Below, piece after piece: positions 9,191-18,011 of a stretch of 64,000 nt of DNA. This stretch comes from an uncultured Lachnospiraceae bacterium (GTDB taxonomy: Bacteria; Bacillota; Clostridia; Lachnospirales; Lachnospiraceae), in assembly GCA_947172645.1 (NCBI GenBank), contig CAMWBY010000004.1, positions 62,001 through 126,000 of the forward strand, written 5' to 3'. The stretch's first letter is position 1; the number at the start of each line of letters is the position of its first letter. Made by a program: the position numbers and the translations under genes. The notes beneath the pieces were generated by a model. The model searched no databases, was not told the origin of the DNA, and saw only the letters and a program-made list of their open reading frames with translations.

Positions 9191-9235
9191 ATTATAGCAT
9201 AGGGCATTTTTGCTGTGTTGCTATATTCGAACACA
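9191..9235 (-). promoter_or_regulatory. Putative promoter and operator of the ABC importer genes
   Basis: On the minus strand a perfect TATAAT (9191-9196 complement), preceded by TGC, suits an extended -10. No good -35 is seen. Instead a TGTGTT...AACACA inverted repeat (9214-9219 and 9230-9235) occupies the -35 zone. A poor -35 overlapped by a palindrome suits an activator-dependent promoter, plausibly under one of the AraC proteins encoded just upstream. The leader to the binding protein gene is about 110 bases. Confidence 0.45.
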
Positions 9236-9251
9236 AACTATGCAAAAACAA

Positions 9252-10173
9252 TCATCTGTTTGACGTACTTTTTTTGCGGTCCGGGTCGTATTTTTCCGGG
9301 TGTTTCCTGAACTGTTGGGGTGAAATACCTGTAATCTGCCTGAAATTACGGTTGAAGGTGGATAAGGTTGTGAAACCTGACCTGGCGGCGATGGCGTTGA
9401 CGGAATCGTTTGTTCTTAGAAGCTCATAACAAGCTTTTTTGATGCGCATCTGGTTGATGAATTTGACCGGGGACATTTTCATGTATTCTTGAAAAACCCT
9501 CCTGAAATGGACTTCGCTGATATGGCATATCTGGGCGAGGTCTTTGATTTTAAGGGGATGGTCTAACTCCCTGGTGATGTAATCCAGGGCAGGGGATATG
9601 ATGGTATTATTGGCTGCCGCAGCAGGATATTCGTTTTCAGCGGCGGCGCGGTTCCATCTTGCAATGCGGATAAGGAGGGCAAGGGCTAATCCCCGGGCCT
9701 CTTCCTGGCAAAGCTCTTTGCGTTCTCTCATAGTCTCTATGATTTTACGGATTAAAGATGCCGTTTCCTGGTGGTCTTCTGCTTTTACGAGATGCGGCCG
9801 GCAGTTGATGTCAAAAATCAGCTTTTCGAATTGGGGGGGGGGTATTTTTATACAGTGTAGATAACAATTCATTGACGTCAATCATCAGATATTCCCAGGA
9901 GCAGCCTGTCTTATCCATAATTTTAATCATATGAGGAATGTTTGACGGGATGATTGTGAACATATTGCTGCCGTAAGGGATTGTCTCGCTGCCTAGCGTC
10001 ATATTGCCATGCCCATAATAACAGTAGCCTATTTCCATATAGTTATGGAAATGGAGACTGTCCTGTTTGGTGTTGCTGTCTGGCGGGTAATTCTGCTCTA
10101 ACATAGCAACTACTGCGCTGCCAAGAGGCATATTGTAAGTTCTGTAACTAACTGGCGGTGTCTGTTTGTTCAT
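9252..10173 (-). pseudogene. AraC-family regulator split by a 10-G tract (phase-off or pseudogene)
   Basis: Two frames make one AraC regulator: an N-terminal cupin-like sensor domain (from the ATG at 10173) and a C-terminal double helix-turn-helix domain (ending at 9252). They join at a run of ten G (ten C in the sense strand) at 9833-9842. With ten, the first frame stops shortly after the tract. With nine, it reads through into QFEKLIFDIN and on to the DNA-binding domain, giving about 306 residues, normal for the family. The DNA-binding half looks intact (ISEVHFRRVFQEYMKMSP, then FTTLSTFNRNFRQITGIS). It lies 41 bases after the second AraC gene and before the transporter operon, so it probably controls sugar uptake. 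Phase variation, decay or a sequencing error are all possible. Confidence 0.8.
9833..9842. repeat. Homopolymeric G10 tract inside the AraC gene
   Basis: Ten consecutive G, the longest homopolymer noticed in the window. The number present places the two halves of the AraC gene out of frame; a change of one base restores the frame. Such tracts are classic sites of slipped-strand mispairing. Confidence 0.85.
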
Positions 10174-10214
10174 ATGAGATTCTATGTTCCTTTCTGGCGC
10201 ATGCGGATTTCCAT

Positions 10215-11054
10215 CTATTCCTTCCGATAGCGGGAGGGGGACATTCCGGTCTGTTTTCGGAAAATCCTGCTGAAATAAAGCGGATTTTCATATCCGGCAA
10301 GGGCGCTGATTTCCTGGATAGAATAATTTGTGTTTTTGAGAAGTTCTTTCGCCTTGTTGATGCGGATGGAAGTGATATACTGCATGGGCGTCATTCCCAT
10401 ATACTGTTTGAAGCTGCGGATAAACCAACTGATGCTCATATGGTGTTCCTGTGCATATTCCTCGATGGAAATATTTTCGGTGAAGGATTCGTTAAAAAAA
10501 TATACGGCGGCCTCCATCTGCTTCTGGCGTTTGTATTTTTCGGCGGAATGCTCCAGTTGGTTTCTTTGAATCTGCGCAAAAAGCAGATGCAGATAAAAGC
10601 GCAGAAGTTCTTCGAAACAGGGACGCTTTAACTGCAATTCCAGAATCATTTGCCGGAAAAGTTCCAGGTAGTGGAAGGATATGCCGCAGAAAAGAACGTG
10701 TATACCGGAGAATCCAACTTTGTCCAAAAGCAGTCCGGCTTCATAGCCTGAGAAATGCACCCAGTAGACTTCCGGCATATCTTTGGCGTAATAATAATAT
10801 TCCTGGCTTTCCCCGGGACGGTACAGCACCATGCAGCCCGCGGGCACTTCCTTTAATCCGTCGTCCAGAAAGAAGAACGCTTTTCCGGAAGAAATGTACA
10901 AAAGCTGGTAATCCTTGCGCCCTTCGGGACGCAAAGTCGGCATGACGGGCAGCTTGGACAGGCGGTAAATACCGCAGCTTAAAACAGTCAAGGCGTTATG
11001 CGTGTCTTCTATTTCTATATCGACATCATTCAGATAACCTGTGTTGGAATACAT
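10215..11054 (-). CDS. AraC-family transcriptional regulator
   Basis: A 279-residue regulator with an N-terminal cupin-type sugar-sensing domain (about 1-165; PEGRKDYQLLYISSGKAFFF is typical) and a C-terminal AraC DNA-binding domain (about 180-279). Both helix-turn-helix units are visible: ISIEEYAQEHHMSISWFIRS, and YSIQEISALAGYENPLYFSR followed by IFRKQTGMSPSRYRK. It is divergent from the beta-galactosidase gene across a 149-base intergenic region that contains a palindrome and a promoter. It is therefore the natural activator of both the glycosidase operon and, with the split AraC downstream, the transporter operon. Confidence 0.9.
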   Translation of the reverse strand: MYSNTGYLNDVDIEIEDTHNALTVLSCGIYRLSKLPVMPTLRPEGRKDYQLLYISSGKAFFFLDDGLKEVPAGCMVLYRPGESQEYYYYAKDMPEVYWVHFSGYEAGLLLDKVGFSGIHVLFCGISFHYLELFRQMILELQLKRPCFEELLRFYLHLLFAQIQRNQLEHSAEKYKRQKQMEAAVYFFNESFTENISIEEYAQEHHMSISWFIRSFKQYMGMTPMQYITSIRINKAKELLKNTNYSIQEISALAGYENPLYFSRIFRKQTGMSPSRYRKE

Positions 11055-11090
11055 GGGGAGCTCCTCAGCCTGACGGCAATTATTTTGGTA

Positions 11091-11109
11091 AAAATGATTG
11101 TATCATTTT
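11091..11109. promoter_or_regulatory. Palindromic operator candidate in the divergent intergenic region
   Basis: AAAATGAT and ATCATTTT form a perfect 8-bp inverted repeat with a 3-base centre. It is about 50 bases upstream of the glycosidase -10 element and 37 bases upstream of the AraC start. Its place suits a regulator binding site, although AraC proteins more often use direct repeats. Confidence 0.4.
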
Positions 11110-11135
11110 GTGCATATTTTGTCCAATACAGGCTA

Positions 11136-11164
11136 TAGCTTTTCCGAGTTCTTTTTCATATAAT
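11136..11164 (+). promoter_or_regulatory. Promoter of the glycosidase operon (weak -35)
   Basis: A perfect -10 TATAAT at 11159-11164 lies 40 bases before the beta-galactosidase start. At 17-base spacing the -35 would be TAGCTT, a poor match, which suits dependence on an activator such as the divergent AraC protein. Confidence 0.45.
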
Positions 11165-11203
11165 ATAGAAAACAGGAAGACGCAGAAGGAGGCATAGTTA
11201 TCG

Positions 11204-14200
11204 ATGATTGTACCAAAGTATTATGAGGACCTGCATGTGCTCCACAAGAATACGATGCCTAACAGGGCTTATTATATCCCGGCATCTGTCAGGATGGGAG
11301 AAAGACTGGAAGAGAGGGAGGAATCGGACCGGTTTGTGCTGCTTTCCGGGGAGTGGAAATTCCGTTATTTTTCGAGCATTTATGATGTGGAAGAAGAATT
11401 TTATAAAGAAGGGTATGATGTGTCAGGGTTTGACACCGTGACTGTGCCTGGTGTATGGCAGAATTATGGGTACGACAGGCATCAGTATACCAATACCCGT
11501 TATCCTTTTCCGATGGACCCGCCCTATGTGCCCCATGAGAACCCATGCGGAGAATATGTGCGTACTTTTATATACCATAAAGACGAAAAGGCGCCCAGGG
11601 CGTTTTTAAATTTTGAGGGCGTGGATTCTTGTTTCTATGTGTGGGTGAACGGTGTTTTTGCAGGATACAGCCAAGTGTCCCATTCCACCAGCGAATTTGA
11701 TGTGACGGCGCATTTACGGGAAGGCGTGAACACGCTGTCGGTTTTGGTGCTCAAGTGGTGTGACGGAAGCTACATGGAAGACCAGGATAAATTCAGGATG
11801 AGCGGTATTTTCCGGGATGTATATTTATTAAAGAGGCCGGAAGAGGGAATCTTTGATTATTTCGTGAAGGCGGCGCCCACAGAAGACTATAGAGACGGCA
11901 AGATTGAGATTACGTTCCGGTATCAGAACAAAGAAACGGATACGACAGCGACTTTGTTTGACGCCGACGGGAAGTTGGCGGCTGAGGATAAGGCACAGGA
12001 CGGTAAAGTGTCCATGCAGGTGAAGGATGCGCATCTGTGGAATGCGGAGGAGCCATATCTGTACACACTGGTTCTGGAGACAGAAAACGAAATCATCACA
12101 GACTATGTGGGAATCCGGGAGATTCATACGAAAGACGGTGTTTTGTATATTAATGGCGTGAAAGTCAAATTCCACGGCACAAACCGGCATGACAGCGATC
12201 CGGTCACAGGATTTGCCATCAGCAAAGAGCAGATTATGAAAGACCTGCGCTTGATGAAGGAACACAATATCAATGCCATCCGCACGAGCCACTATCCGAA
12301 TGCGCCTTGGTTCTACCAGTTGTATGACCGTCTGGGATTCTATGTTATCGACGAGGCGGACAACGAAAGCCATGGAACGGTAGACATTTACAAGAAGGAT
12401 ATGGGATGGGAAGAGCGAGGGAAGCTCTGGAATGAGGCGATTGCAGATAATCCGGTATTTACGGAGGCTACCGTGGACAGGACAAGGCGATGCGTGGAGC
12501 GTGACAAGAACCGGCCCAGCGTAGTGATTTGGTCCATGGGTAACGAGTGCGGCTATGGATGCACTTTTGAGGAAGCGCTGAAATGGACGAAAGAATTTGA
12601 CCCCACCAGATTGGCTCATTTTGAGAGTTCCCGGTATGTGTCGGACAAGCGTAAATACGATTACAGCAACATTGACATATTCAGCCGTATGTATCCTGCG
12701 CTCGAAGAAATCCATGAGTATTTCGAAAAAGACGGGACGAAGCCTTTTGTAATGTGCGAGGTCTGCCATGCCATGGGTAACGGGCCTGGCGATTTGGAAG
12801 ATTACTTCCGGATTGTGCAGCAATATGATGGCGCCTGCGGCGGGTTCATCTGGGAATGGTGCGACCATGCGATAGACTTGGGCAAGACGATTGAGGGCAG
12901 GAAAATATATGCCTATGGCGGCGACCATGAGGAATATCCCCAGGACGGTAATTTCTGTATGGACGGGCTTGTGTATCCCGACCGCACGCCTCATACAGGG
13001 CTGCTTGAGCATAAGAATGTGTACCGCCCGGTGAGAATCGTGGCGTATGACCGGGAGAGGAAAGAAGTGACGGTGCATAACTACATGGACTTCCTGAACC
13101 TGAAAGATTTCTGTGAGATACGTTACGAATTGCTGTGTGACGGGATTGTGCTGGAACAGGGCAGCGTCGGAGAAACGGGCGTCCTGGACATCCCCGCCCA
13201 TGGAGAGAAGGCTGTGCCGGTTGCGTTCACGGTTCCGGAGCGGGGGAAATGCTTCCTGAAAGTTTCCTACTATCTGCGAAAAGGCACAGAGGCGCTTCCG
13301 GATGGATTCCTGTTGGGATTCGAGGAGGTTGCCGTGAAGACGGCGGATAATGAAAACCAGAAAGTAAAGGAAGCCTTTGAAACCCAGACAGAAGAGACAG
13401 TCTTTAAAGTGCAGGAAGATGACAGGGCTTTGACGGTATCGACGCCGCAGTTTTGCTATACTTATAATAAACTGACGGGCGTATTTGACAAGATGGTCTA
13501 TGAGAATGCGGCCCTTTTGGAACGGCCTATGGAATATAATATCTGGAGGGCGCCTACGGACAATGACCGCAATATCAAGCATGACTGGATGGAAGCGCAA
13601 TATGACCGTATTGTGGCAAGGGCTTATGGAACGCAGGTGGAGAAGCGTGACTGTGAGGTCAGGATTGAGACGGAGCTTTCCATAGCGGCTGTCTATATAC
13701 AGAGGATTCTGAATATTAAGGTGAGTTGGACAATCAGGGCGGACGGCGTCGTAGACGCGGCGTTTGCGGTGGAAAAGAACCCGGATTTCCCGTTCCTTCC
13801 TAGATTCGGACTGCGTATGTTCCTGCCTAAGTCGATGTCCAGGGTGAATTATTGTGGTATCGGGCCGTGGGAAAGCTATATCGATAAACGGTGGGCGGGG
13901 TACCATGGCGTGTTTGACACGGATGTGAAATCTATGCATGAAGATTATGTGAGACCCCAGGAAAACGGAAGCCATCATGACTGTGATTATGTGACGGTGT
14001 ATGGCAGAGGAAATGCGTTGACCGTAATGGGCAGGGAGACCTTTGCCTTCAATGCTTCTGTCTATACGCAGGAGGAATTGACACAGAAAGCGCATAATTA
14101 TGAGCTTGTGGAATCACCGTACACGGTATTGTGCGTGGATTATCGTCAGAGCGGGATTGGCTCTAACAGCTGCGGGCCGGAGTTGATAGAGAAGTACAGG

Positions 14201-14257
14201 CTGGATGACAGGGAATTTCATTTTAGTGTGCGCCTGAAACCGGGGAATTTATATTAA
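11204..14257 (+). CDS. lacZ: Glycoside hydrolase family 2 beta-galactosidase (LacZ type)
   Basis: A 1017-residue cytoplasmic enzyme (no signal peptide), full length for the LacZ group. It has a GH2 sugar-binding N-domain (about 45-215, including DGSYMEDQDKFRMSGIFRDV), an immunoglobulin-like domain (about 220-310), the TIM-barrel (about 310-610) and the C-terminal small-chain domains (to 1017). The acid/base Glu448 is in SMGNECG and the nucleophile Glu519 in MCEVCHAMGN, where the usual Tyr after Glu is Val. It would release terminal beta-galactose from imported oligosaccharides. The AGAAGGAGG site upstream is strong. It is first in a rightward unit with a GH20 enzyme and LacL/LacM, and divergent from an AraC regulator. 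Confidence 0.92.
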   Translation: MIVPKYYEDLHVLHKNTMPNRAYYIPASVRMGERLEEREESDRFVLLSGEWKFRYFSSIYDVEEEFYKEGYDVSGFDTVTVPGVWQNYGYDRHQYTNTRYPFPMDPPYVPHENPCGEYVRTFIYHKDEKAPRAFLNFEGVDSCFYVWVNGVFAGYSQVSHSTSEFDVTAHLREGVNTLSVLVLKWCDGSYMEDQDKFRMSGIFRDVYLLKRPEEGIFDYFVKAAPTEDYRDGKIEITFRYQNKETDTTATLFDADGKLAAEDKAQDGKVSMQVKDAHLWNAEEPYLYTLVLETENEIITDYVGIREIHTKDGVLYINGVKVKFHGTNRHDSDPVTGFAISKEQIMKDLRLMKEHNINAIRTSHYPNAPWFYQLYDRLGFYVIDEADNESHGTVDIYKKDMGWEERGKLWNEAIADNPVFTEATVDRTRRCVERDKNRPSVVIWSMGNECGYGCTFEEALKWTKEFDPTRLAHFESSRYVSDKRKYDYSNIDIFSRMYPALEEIHEYFEKDGTKPFVMCEVCHAMGNGPGDLEDYFRIVQQYDGACGGFIWEWCDHAIDLGKTIEGRKIYAYGGDHEEYPQDGNFCMDGLVYPDRTPHTGLLEHKNVYRPVRIVAYDRERKEVTVHNYMDFLNLKDFCEIRYELLCDGIVLEQGSVGETGVLDIPAHGEKAVPVAFTVPERGKCFLKVSYYLRKGTEALPDGFLLGFEEVAVKTADNENQKVKEAFETQTEETVFKVQEDDRALTVSTPQFCYTYNKLTGVFDKMVYENAALLERPMEYNIWRAPTDNDRNIKHDWMEAQYDRIVARAYGTQVEKRDCEVRIETELSIAAVYIQRILNIKVSWTIRADGVVDAAFAVEKNPDFPFLPRFGLRMFLPKSMSRVNYCGIGPWESYIDKRWAGYHGVFDTDVKSMHEDYVRPQENGSHHDCDYVTVYGRGNALTVMGRETFAFNASVYTQEELTQKAHNYELVESPYTVLCVDYRQSGIGSNSCGPELIEKYRLDDREFHFSVRLKPGNLY

Positions 14258-14278
14258 AAAGAAAGAATGGAGAACGAT

Positions 14279-16096
14279 ATGTATATTATACCAGAACCAC
14301 AGGAAATGACTCAGAGAGAGGGGCAGTATACCATTACTTTTGACCAGAAGATTGTCATTGCGTCGTCTGGCGGGGTGAACGCATATGAATATGCGAAGCT
14401 GCTTCAGGAGGAATTGCGGGCTTGCACCGGATACGGACTGGCTATCACACGGGGAAGTTCGTGCAAGGCGGCCGTCACGTTGGCGGTGGATTGCGCTATG
14501 GGGGAAGAGGAGTATCGTCTGGACGTGCAGGAGGACGGTATCCGGATTACAGGAGGCGCGGACAGAGGACTCCTGTATGGCGTACAGACACTGCGCCAGA
14601 TGGTGAGGCAGACAGGAGCCTGTATTCCCTATACAGCCATCCATGACTATCCGGCAATCAAGAACAGAGGGTTTTACCATGATGTGACAAGGGGAAGAAT
14701 ACCGACTCTTTCGTATTTAAAGAAATTGGCGGACAATATAGCTTTTTATAAGATGAACCAATTGCAGCTCTATGTCGAGCATACCTTTTTATTTGAAGGT
14801 TTAAGTGAGATGTGGCGGGATGATACGCCCCTTACCGCGCAGGATATTTTAGAGTTTGACGCATATTGCAGGAAGTTGAATATTGAATTGGTTCCGAATA
14901 TTTCCTGTTTCGGGCATCTGTATAAGCTGCTGCGGACAAAGAGCTACGAACATTTATGCGAGATACCCGACCCGCGCAAGGAGCCGTTCGGGCTTAGGTA
15001 CAGGATGATGCACCATACCATCGATGTGTCCGATGAAGAGAGCATGGCTCTTATAAAGAGCTTAATCGACCAGTTTATGCCTTTGTTTACTTCGGAGCAT
15101 TTCAATATCGGCGCTGATGAGACTTTTGATTTAGGAAAGGGTAAAAACCTGGAAAAAGCGGAGCAGATTGGAATCAAACGCCTGTATATAGATTTTGTCA
15201 AAGAGCTGTGCGAGTATGTGGTGTCCAAAGGCAAGAAGCCGATGTTCTGGGGAGATATTATCTGCGATTTCCCGGAAGTCATCAAAGAGCTTCCGGCGCA
15301 GACAATCTGTCTGAACTGGGGGTATGAGAAAGAACAGAGTGATGAACCGACTAAGAAGCTTGCGGCAGCAGGGGCGGTGCAATATAACTGCCCTGGCGTG
15401 AGTGGATGGAACCAGTTCGTAAACAGGCTGGATGTGGCATACGAAAATATCAAAAGGATGTGTACTTATGCATTGCAATATGGGACGGAAGGCGTCCTGA
15501 CGACGGACTGGGGAGATTACGGGCACATTAACCATCCCGATTTCGGGATTCCGGGCAGGATATATGGCGCGGCTTTTTCATGGAACCGGAATATTCCTGA
15601 TTTCGATGAAATCAACAGGAGAATCTCGCGCGTGGAATTTGGCGACGTTTCAGAGAAACTCGTAGGTGTGATGGCGGATATTTCTCATTGCCAGGTATTT
15701 AACTGGGAGGAAGCCGTCAGGTATATAGAAGGCGCGGGAACTGCTCCTGAGATGGATAAATTGTCAGGAGTGGCGAAGGTGTTGGAGAAAATGGATTGTA
15801 TTGCGGATGAACTTCGGCATATGACGCCGGGCCTGCCGGAACAGACGCTTTCTATTATACATGCCTGTCTGATAGCAATCCGCGGCATGGAACTGCTCCA
15901 GAAGATTGGCGTGGCGGTCAGTGCGCAGGACTATCATACAGAGCCGGTATTGCCTGTTGAAGGGGCAACGTTAGCGGGAGAACTGGAAGAATGGTTTATG
16001 TACTATAAGGAAGAGTGGAGAAGTGTGAGCCGGGAGTCAGAGCTTTACCAGTTACAGGATGTGATGTTCCGGTATGCGGATTTGCTGCGCGGTTAA
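14279..16096 (+). CDS. Glycoside hydrolase family 20 beta-N-acetylhexosaminidase
   Basis: A 605-residue protein without a signal peptide, so it acts in the cytoplasm on imported sugars. The ATG at 14279 is preferred because GGAG lies 6 bases upstream; the in-frame ATG at 14267 lacks a clear site. A GH20 N-terminal domain (about 1-115, with YRLDVQEDGIRITGGADRGL typical) precedes the catalytic barrel. Asp280-Glu281 in the GADE motif supplies the substrate-polarising Asp and the catalytic Glu of substrate-assisted hydrolysis. A region after about 480 with no recognised motif completes it. It probably removes beta-linked GlcNAc or GalNAc after galactose has been removed by the neighbouring beta-galactosidases. 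A lacto-N-biosidase activity is possible but not indicated. Confidence 0.88.
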   Translation: MYIIPEPQEMTQREGQYTITFDQKIVIASSGGVNAYEYAKLLQEELRACTGYGLAITRGSSCKAAVTLAVDCAMGEEEYRLDVQEDGIRITGGADRGLLYGVQTLRQMVRQTGACIPYTAIHDYPAIKNRGFYHDVTRGRIPTLSYLKKLADNIAFYKMNQLQLYVEHTFLFEGLSEMWRDDTPLTAQDILEFDAYCRKLNIELVPNISCFGHLYKLLRTKSYEHLCEIPDPRKEPFGLRYRMMHHTIDVSDEESMALIKSLIDQFMPLFTSEHFNIGADETFDLGKGKNLEKAEQIGIKRLYIDFVKELCEYVVSKGKKPMFWGDIICDFPEVIKELPAQTICLNWGYEKEQSDEPTKKLAAAGAVQYNCPGVSGWNQFVNRLDVAYENIKRMCTYALQYGTEGVLTTDWGDYGHINHPDFGIPGRIYGAAFSWNRNIPDFDEINRRISRVEFGDVSEKLVGVMADISHCQVFNWEEAVRYIEGAGTAPEMDKLSGVAKVLEKMDCIADELRHMTPGLPEQTLSIIHACLIAIRGMELLQKIGVAVSAQDYHTEPVLPVEGATLAGELEEWFMYYKEEWRSVSRESELYQLQDVMFRYADLLRG

Positions 16097-16121
16097 GCGG
16101 CGGCAGGAAGGAGGATATACA

Positions 16122-18011
16122 ATGCAGGCAGATATGAAATGGCTGGATGACCCACAGACATTCCGAGTGGGTCAGCTTCCGGCGCATAGTGATCATAGGA
16201 TTTATGGGAGCGTGGAGGAGATGGAACGGCAGGAGAGTTCTCTTGTCCAGTCTCTGAACGGTGTATGGCAGTTTGCCTTTTCCCGGAATGCTAAGAACCG
16301 TCCGGTTCGTTTCTATGAAGAAGAATACGATGCGGAAGGATTCGGGGAGATACATGTTCCCTGCCACATTCAGATAGCAGGATATGACAAGATTCAATAT
16401 ATTAATACAATGTACCCCTGGGAGGGAATGGTGTACCGCCGCCCTGCCTATGCACTGGGGGAAGACCGGAAGGAAGAAGGTTCATTTAGTGAAGCAGAGT
16501 ATAACCCGGTAGGTTCTTACCGGAAAGTGTTCGACCTCGATGAGGGACTGCGCGGCAAGCGCGTCTGCATTTGCTTTGAGGGTGTGGAGCAGGCGATGTA
16601 TGTCTGGCTGAACGGGCAGTTTGTAGGTTACGCGGAGGACAGCTTTACGCCTTCCGAATTTGACCTGACGCCTTATATCAGGGAAAAGGGCAATGTGCTT
16701 GCGGTGGAAGTGTATAAGTACTGTACTGCGGCATATCTGGAAGACCAGGATTTTTTCCGTTTTTCAGGTATTTACAGGAATGTCAGCCTGTATGCGAAAC
16801 CGCAGCTGCATGTGGAGGATTTATGGGTGAAGCCTTCCGTGTCGGACGATTTGACGAAAGGAAGCATGGAAGTGGAGCTTCGGCTGTCGTCGAAGGGGGA
16901 TTTGGCGCCAGGGGAAGTTGCTCTTATTTTGCAGGACAGAGACGGACGGACGGTGGCCAAGCAGACAGTGGCAGCGGCAGAACAAGTGAAGGTGGATTTC
17001 GGTTCCGCCTGGCAGGTACAGCTCTGGGATAATAAGAACCCTTATCTGTATAAGCTGTCTGTCTTGCTGAAAGACGGGCAGGGAGAAGTGGCGGAGGCTG
17101 TACCTTGCGAGGTTGGGTTCCGCAGGTTTGAGATGCGCGGCAAGGTGATGTACTTAAATGGCAGGAGGTTAGTGATTAACGGAGTGAACCGCCATGAGTG
17201 GAGCGCCGAAGGCGGCAGATGCATCAGTTTAGAAGATATGGAATGGGATATCGAGTGTTTTAAGCGCAACAATATCAATGCGGTCCGCACGTGCCACTAT
17301 CCGGATCAGATACCGTGGTATGATTTGTGTGACAGGAATGGTATCTATATGATGTCGGAGACGAACTTAGAAAGCCATGGTTCCTGGCAGAAAGTGTTTA
17401 CAGAGCCGTCCTGGAATGTACCTGGCAGTCTGCCCCAGTGGAAAGAAGTGGTGGTGGACAGGGCAAGGACTAATTTCGAGACGTTTAAGAACCACCCGTC
17501 TATCCTGTTCTGGTCATTGGGTAATGAGTCCTTTGTGGGTGACGACATTGAGGCGATGCAGCGCTTTTTCAAGGAAAAGGATAATACGAGAATTATCCAT
17601 TATGAGGGCGTCATTTACGACCGCGCTTATGAGGATACGGTGTCTGAGGTGGAGAGCCGCATGTATGCCACGCCTGCGGATATTATAGAGTATCTGGAAA
17701 ATGAGCCGAAGAAACCGTTTATTCTGTGTGAATACATGCATGATATGGGTAATTCCCTGGGCGGTATGAAATCTTATATCGATTTGATTGACCGCTTTGA
17801 GATGTATCAGGGAGGATTTATCTGGGACTATATCGACCAGGCAATTTCCGTGCAGGATGAGGTTACAGGGAAGAAGGTCATGCGGTATGGCGGAGACTTC
17901 GACGACAGGCTGAGTGATTACGAGTTTTCCGGCAATGGCATCGTGTTTGCAGACAGGACAGAGAAGCCTGCTATGCAGGAAGTGAGGTATTATTATGAAT
18001 TGCATGAATAA
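16122..18011 (+). CDS. lacL: Heterodimeric beta-galactosidase large subunit, LacL
   Basis: A 629-residue GH2 protein starting at an ATG with AAGGAGG 8 bases upstream. It has the sugar-binding domain (about 45-220), immunoglobulin-like domain (about 225-330) and TIM-barrel, with acid/base Glu469 (SLGNES) and nucleophile Glu537 (CEYMHDMGNS). It stops where LacZ-type enzymes continue into the C-terminal domains, which are supplied by the next gene. The length and the 17-base overlap with that gene match the LacL/LacM arrangement of lactic acid bacteria, so this is a natural split and not a frameshift. It is the second GH2 beta-galactosidase in the same operon. Confidence 0.9.
   Translation: MQADMKWLDDPQTFRVGQLPAHSDHRIYGSVEEMERQESSLVQSLNGVWQFAFSRNAKNRPVRFYEEEYDAEGFGEIHVPCHIQIAGYDKIQYINTMYPWEGMVYRRPAYALGEDRKEEGSFSEAEYNPVGSYRKVFDLDEGLRGKRVCICFEGVEQAMYVWLNGQFVGYAEDSFTPSEFDLTPYIREKGNVLAVEVYKYCTAAYLEDQDFFRFSGIYRNVSLYAKPQLHVEDLWVKPSVSDDLTKGSMEVELRLSSKGDLAPGEVALILQDRDGRTVAKQTVAAAEQVKVDFGSAWQVQLWDNKNPYLYKLSVLLKDGQGEVAEAVPCEVGFRRFEMRGKVMYLNGRRLVINGVNRHEWSAEGGRCISLEDMEWDIECFKRNNINAVRTCHYPDQIPWYDLCDRNGIYMMSETNLESHGSWQKVFTEPSWNVPGSLPQWKEVVVDRARTNFETFKNHPSILFWSLGNESFVGDDIEAMQRFFKEKDNTRIIHYEGVIYDRAYEDTVSEVESRMYATPADIIEYLENEPKKPFILCEYMHDMGNSLGGMKSYIDLIDRFEMYQGGFIWDYIDQAISVQDEVTGKKVMRYGGDFDDRLSDYEFSGNGIVFADRTEKPAMQEVRYYYELHE

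Noticed and set aside
9811-10173. A separate small cupin protein gene
   Set aside because: It ends just past a G10 tract and continues in another frame as the AraC DNA-binding domain, so it is half of a split regulator.
11828-14095. Very long open frame (755 codons) on the minus strand
   Set aside because: It is fully antisense to the beta-galactosidase gene, has no ribosome site or recognisable domain, and reads as a codon-bias shadow.
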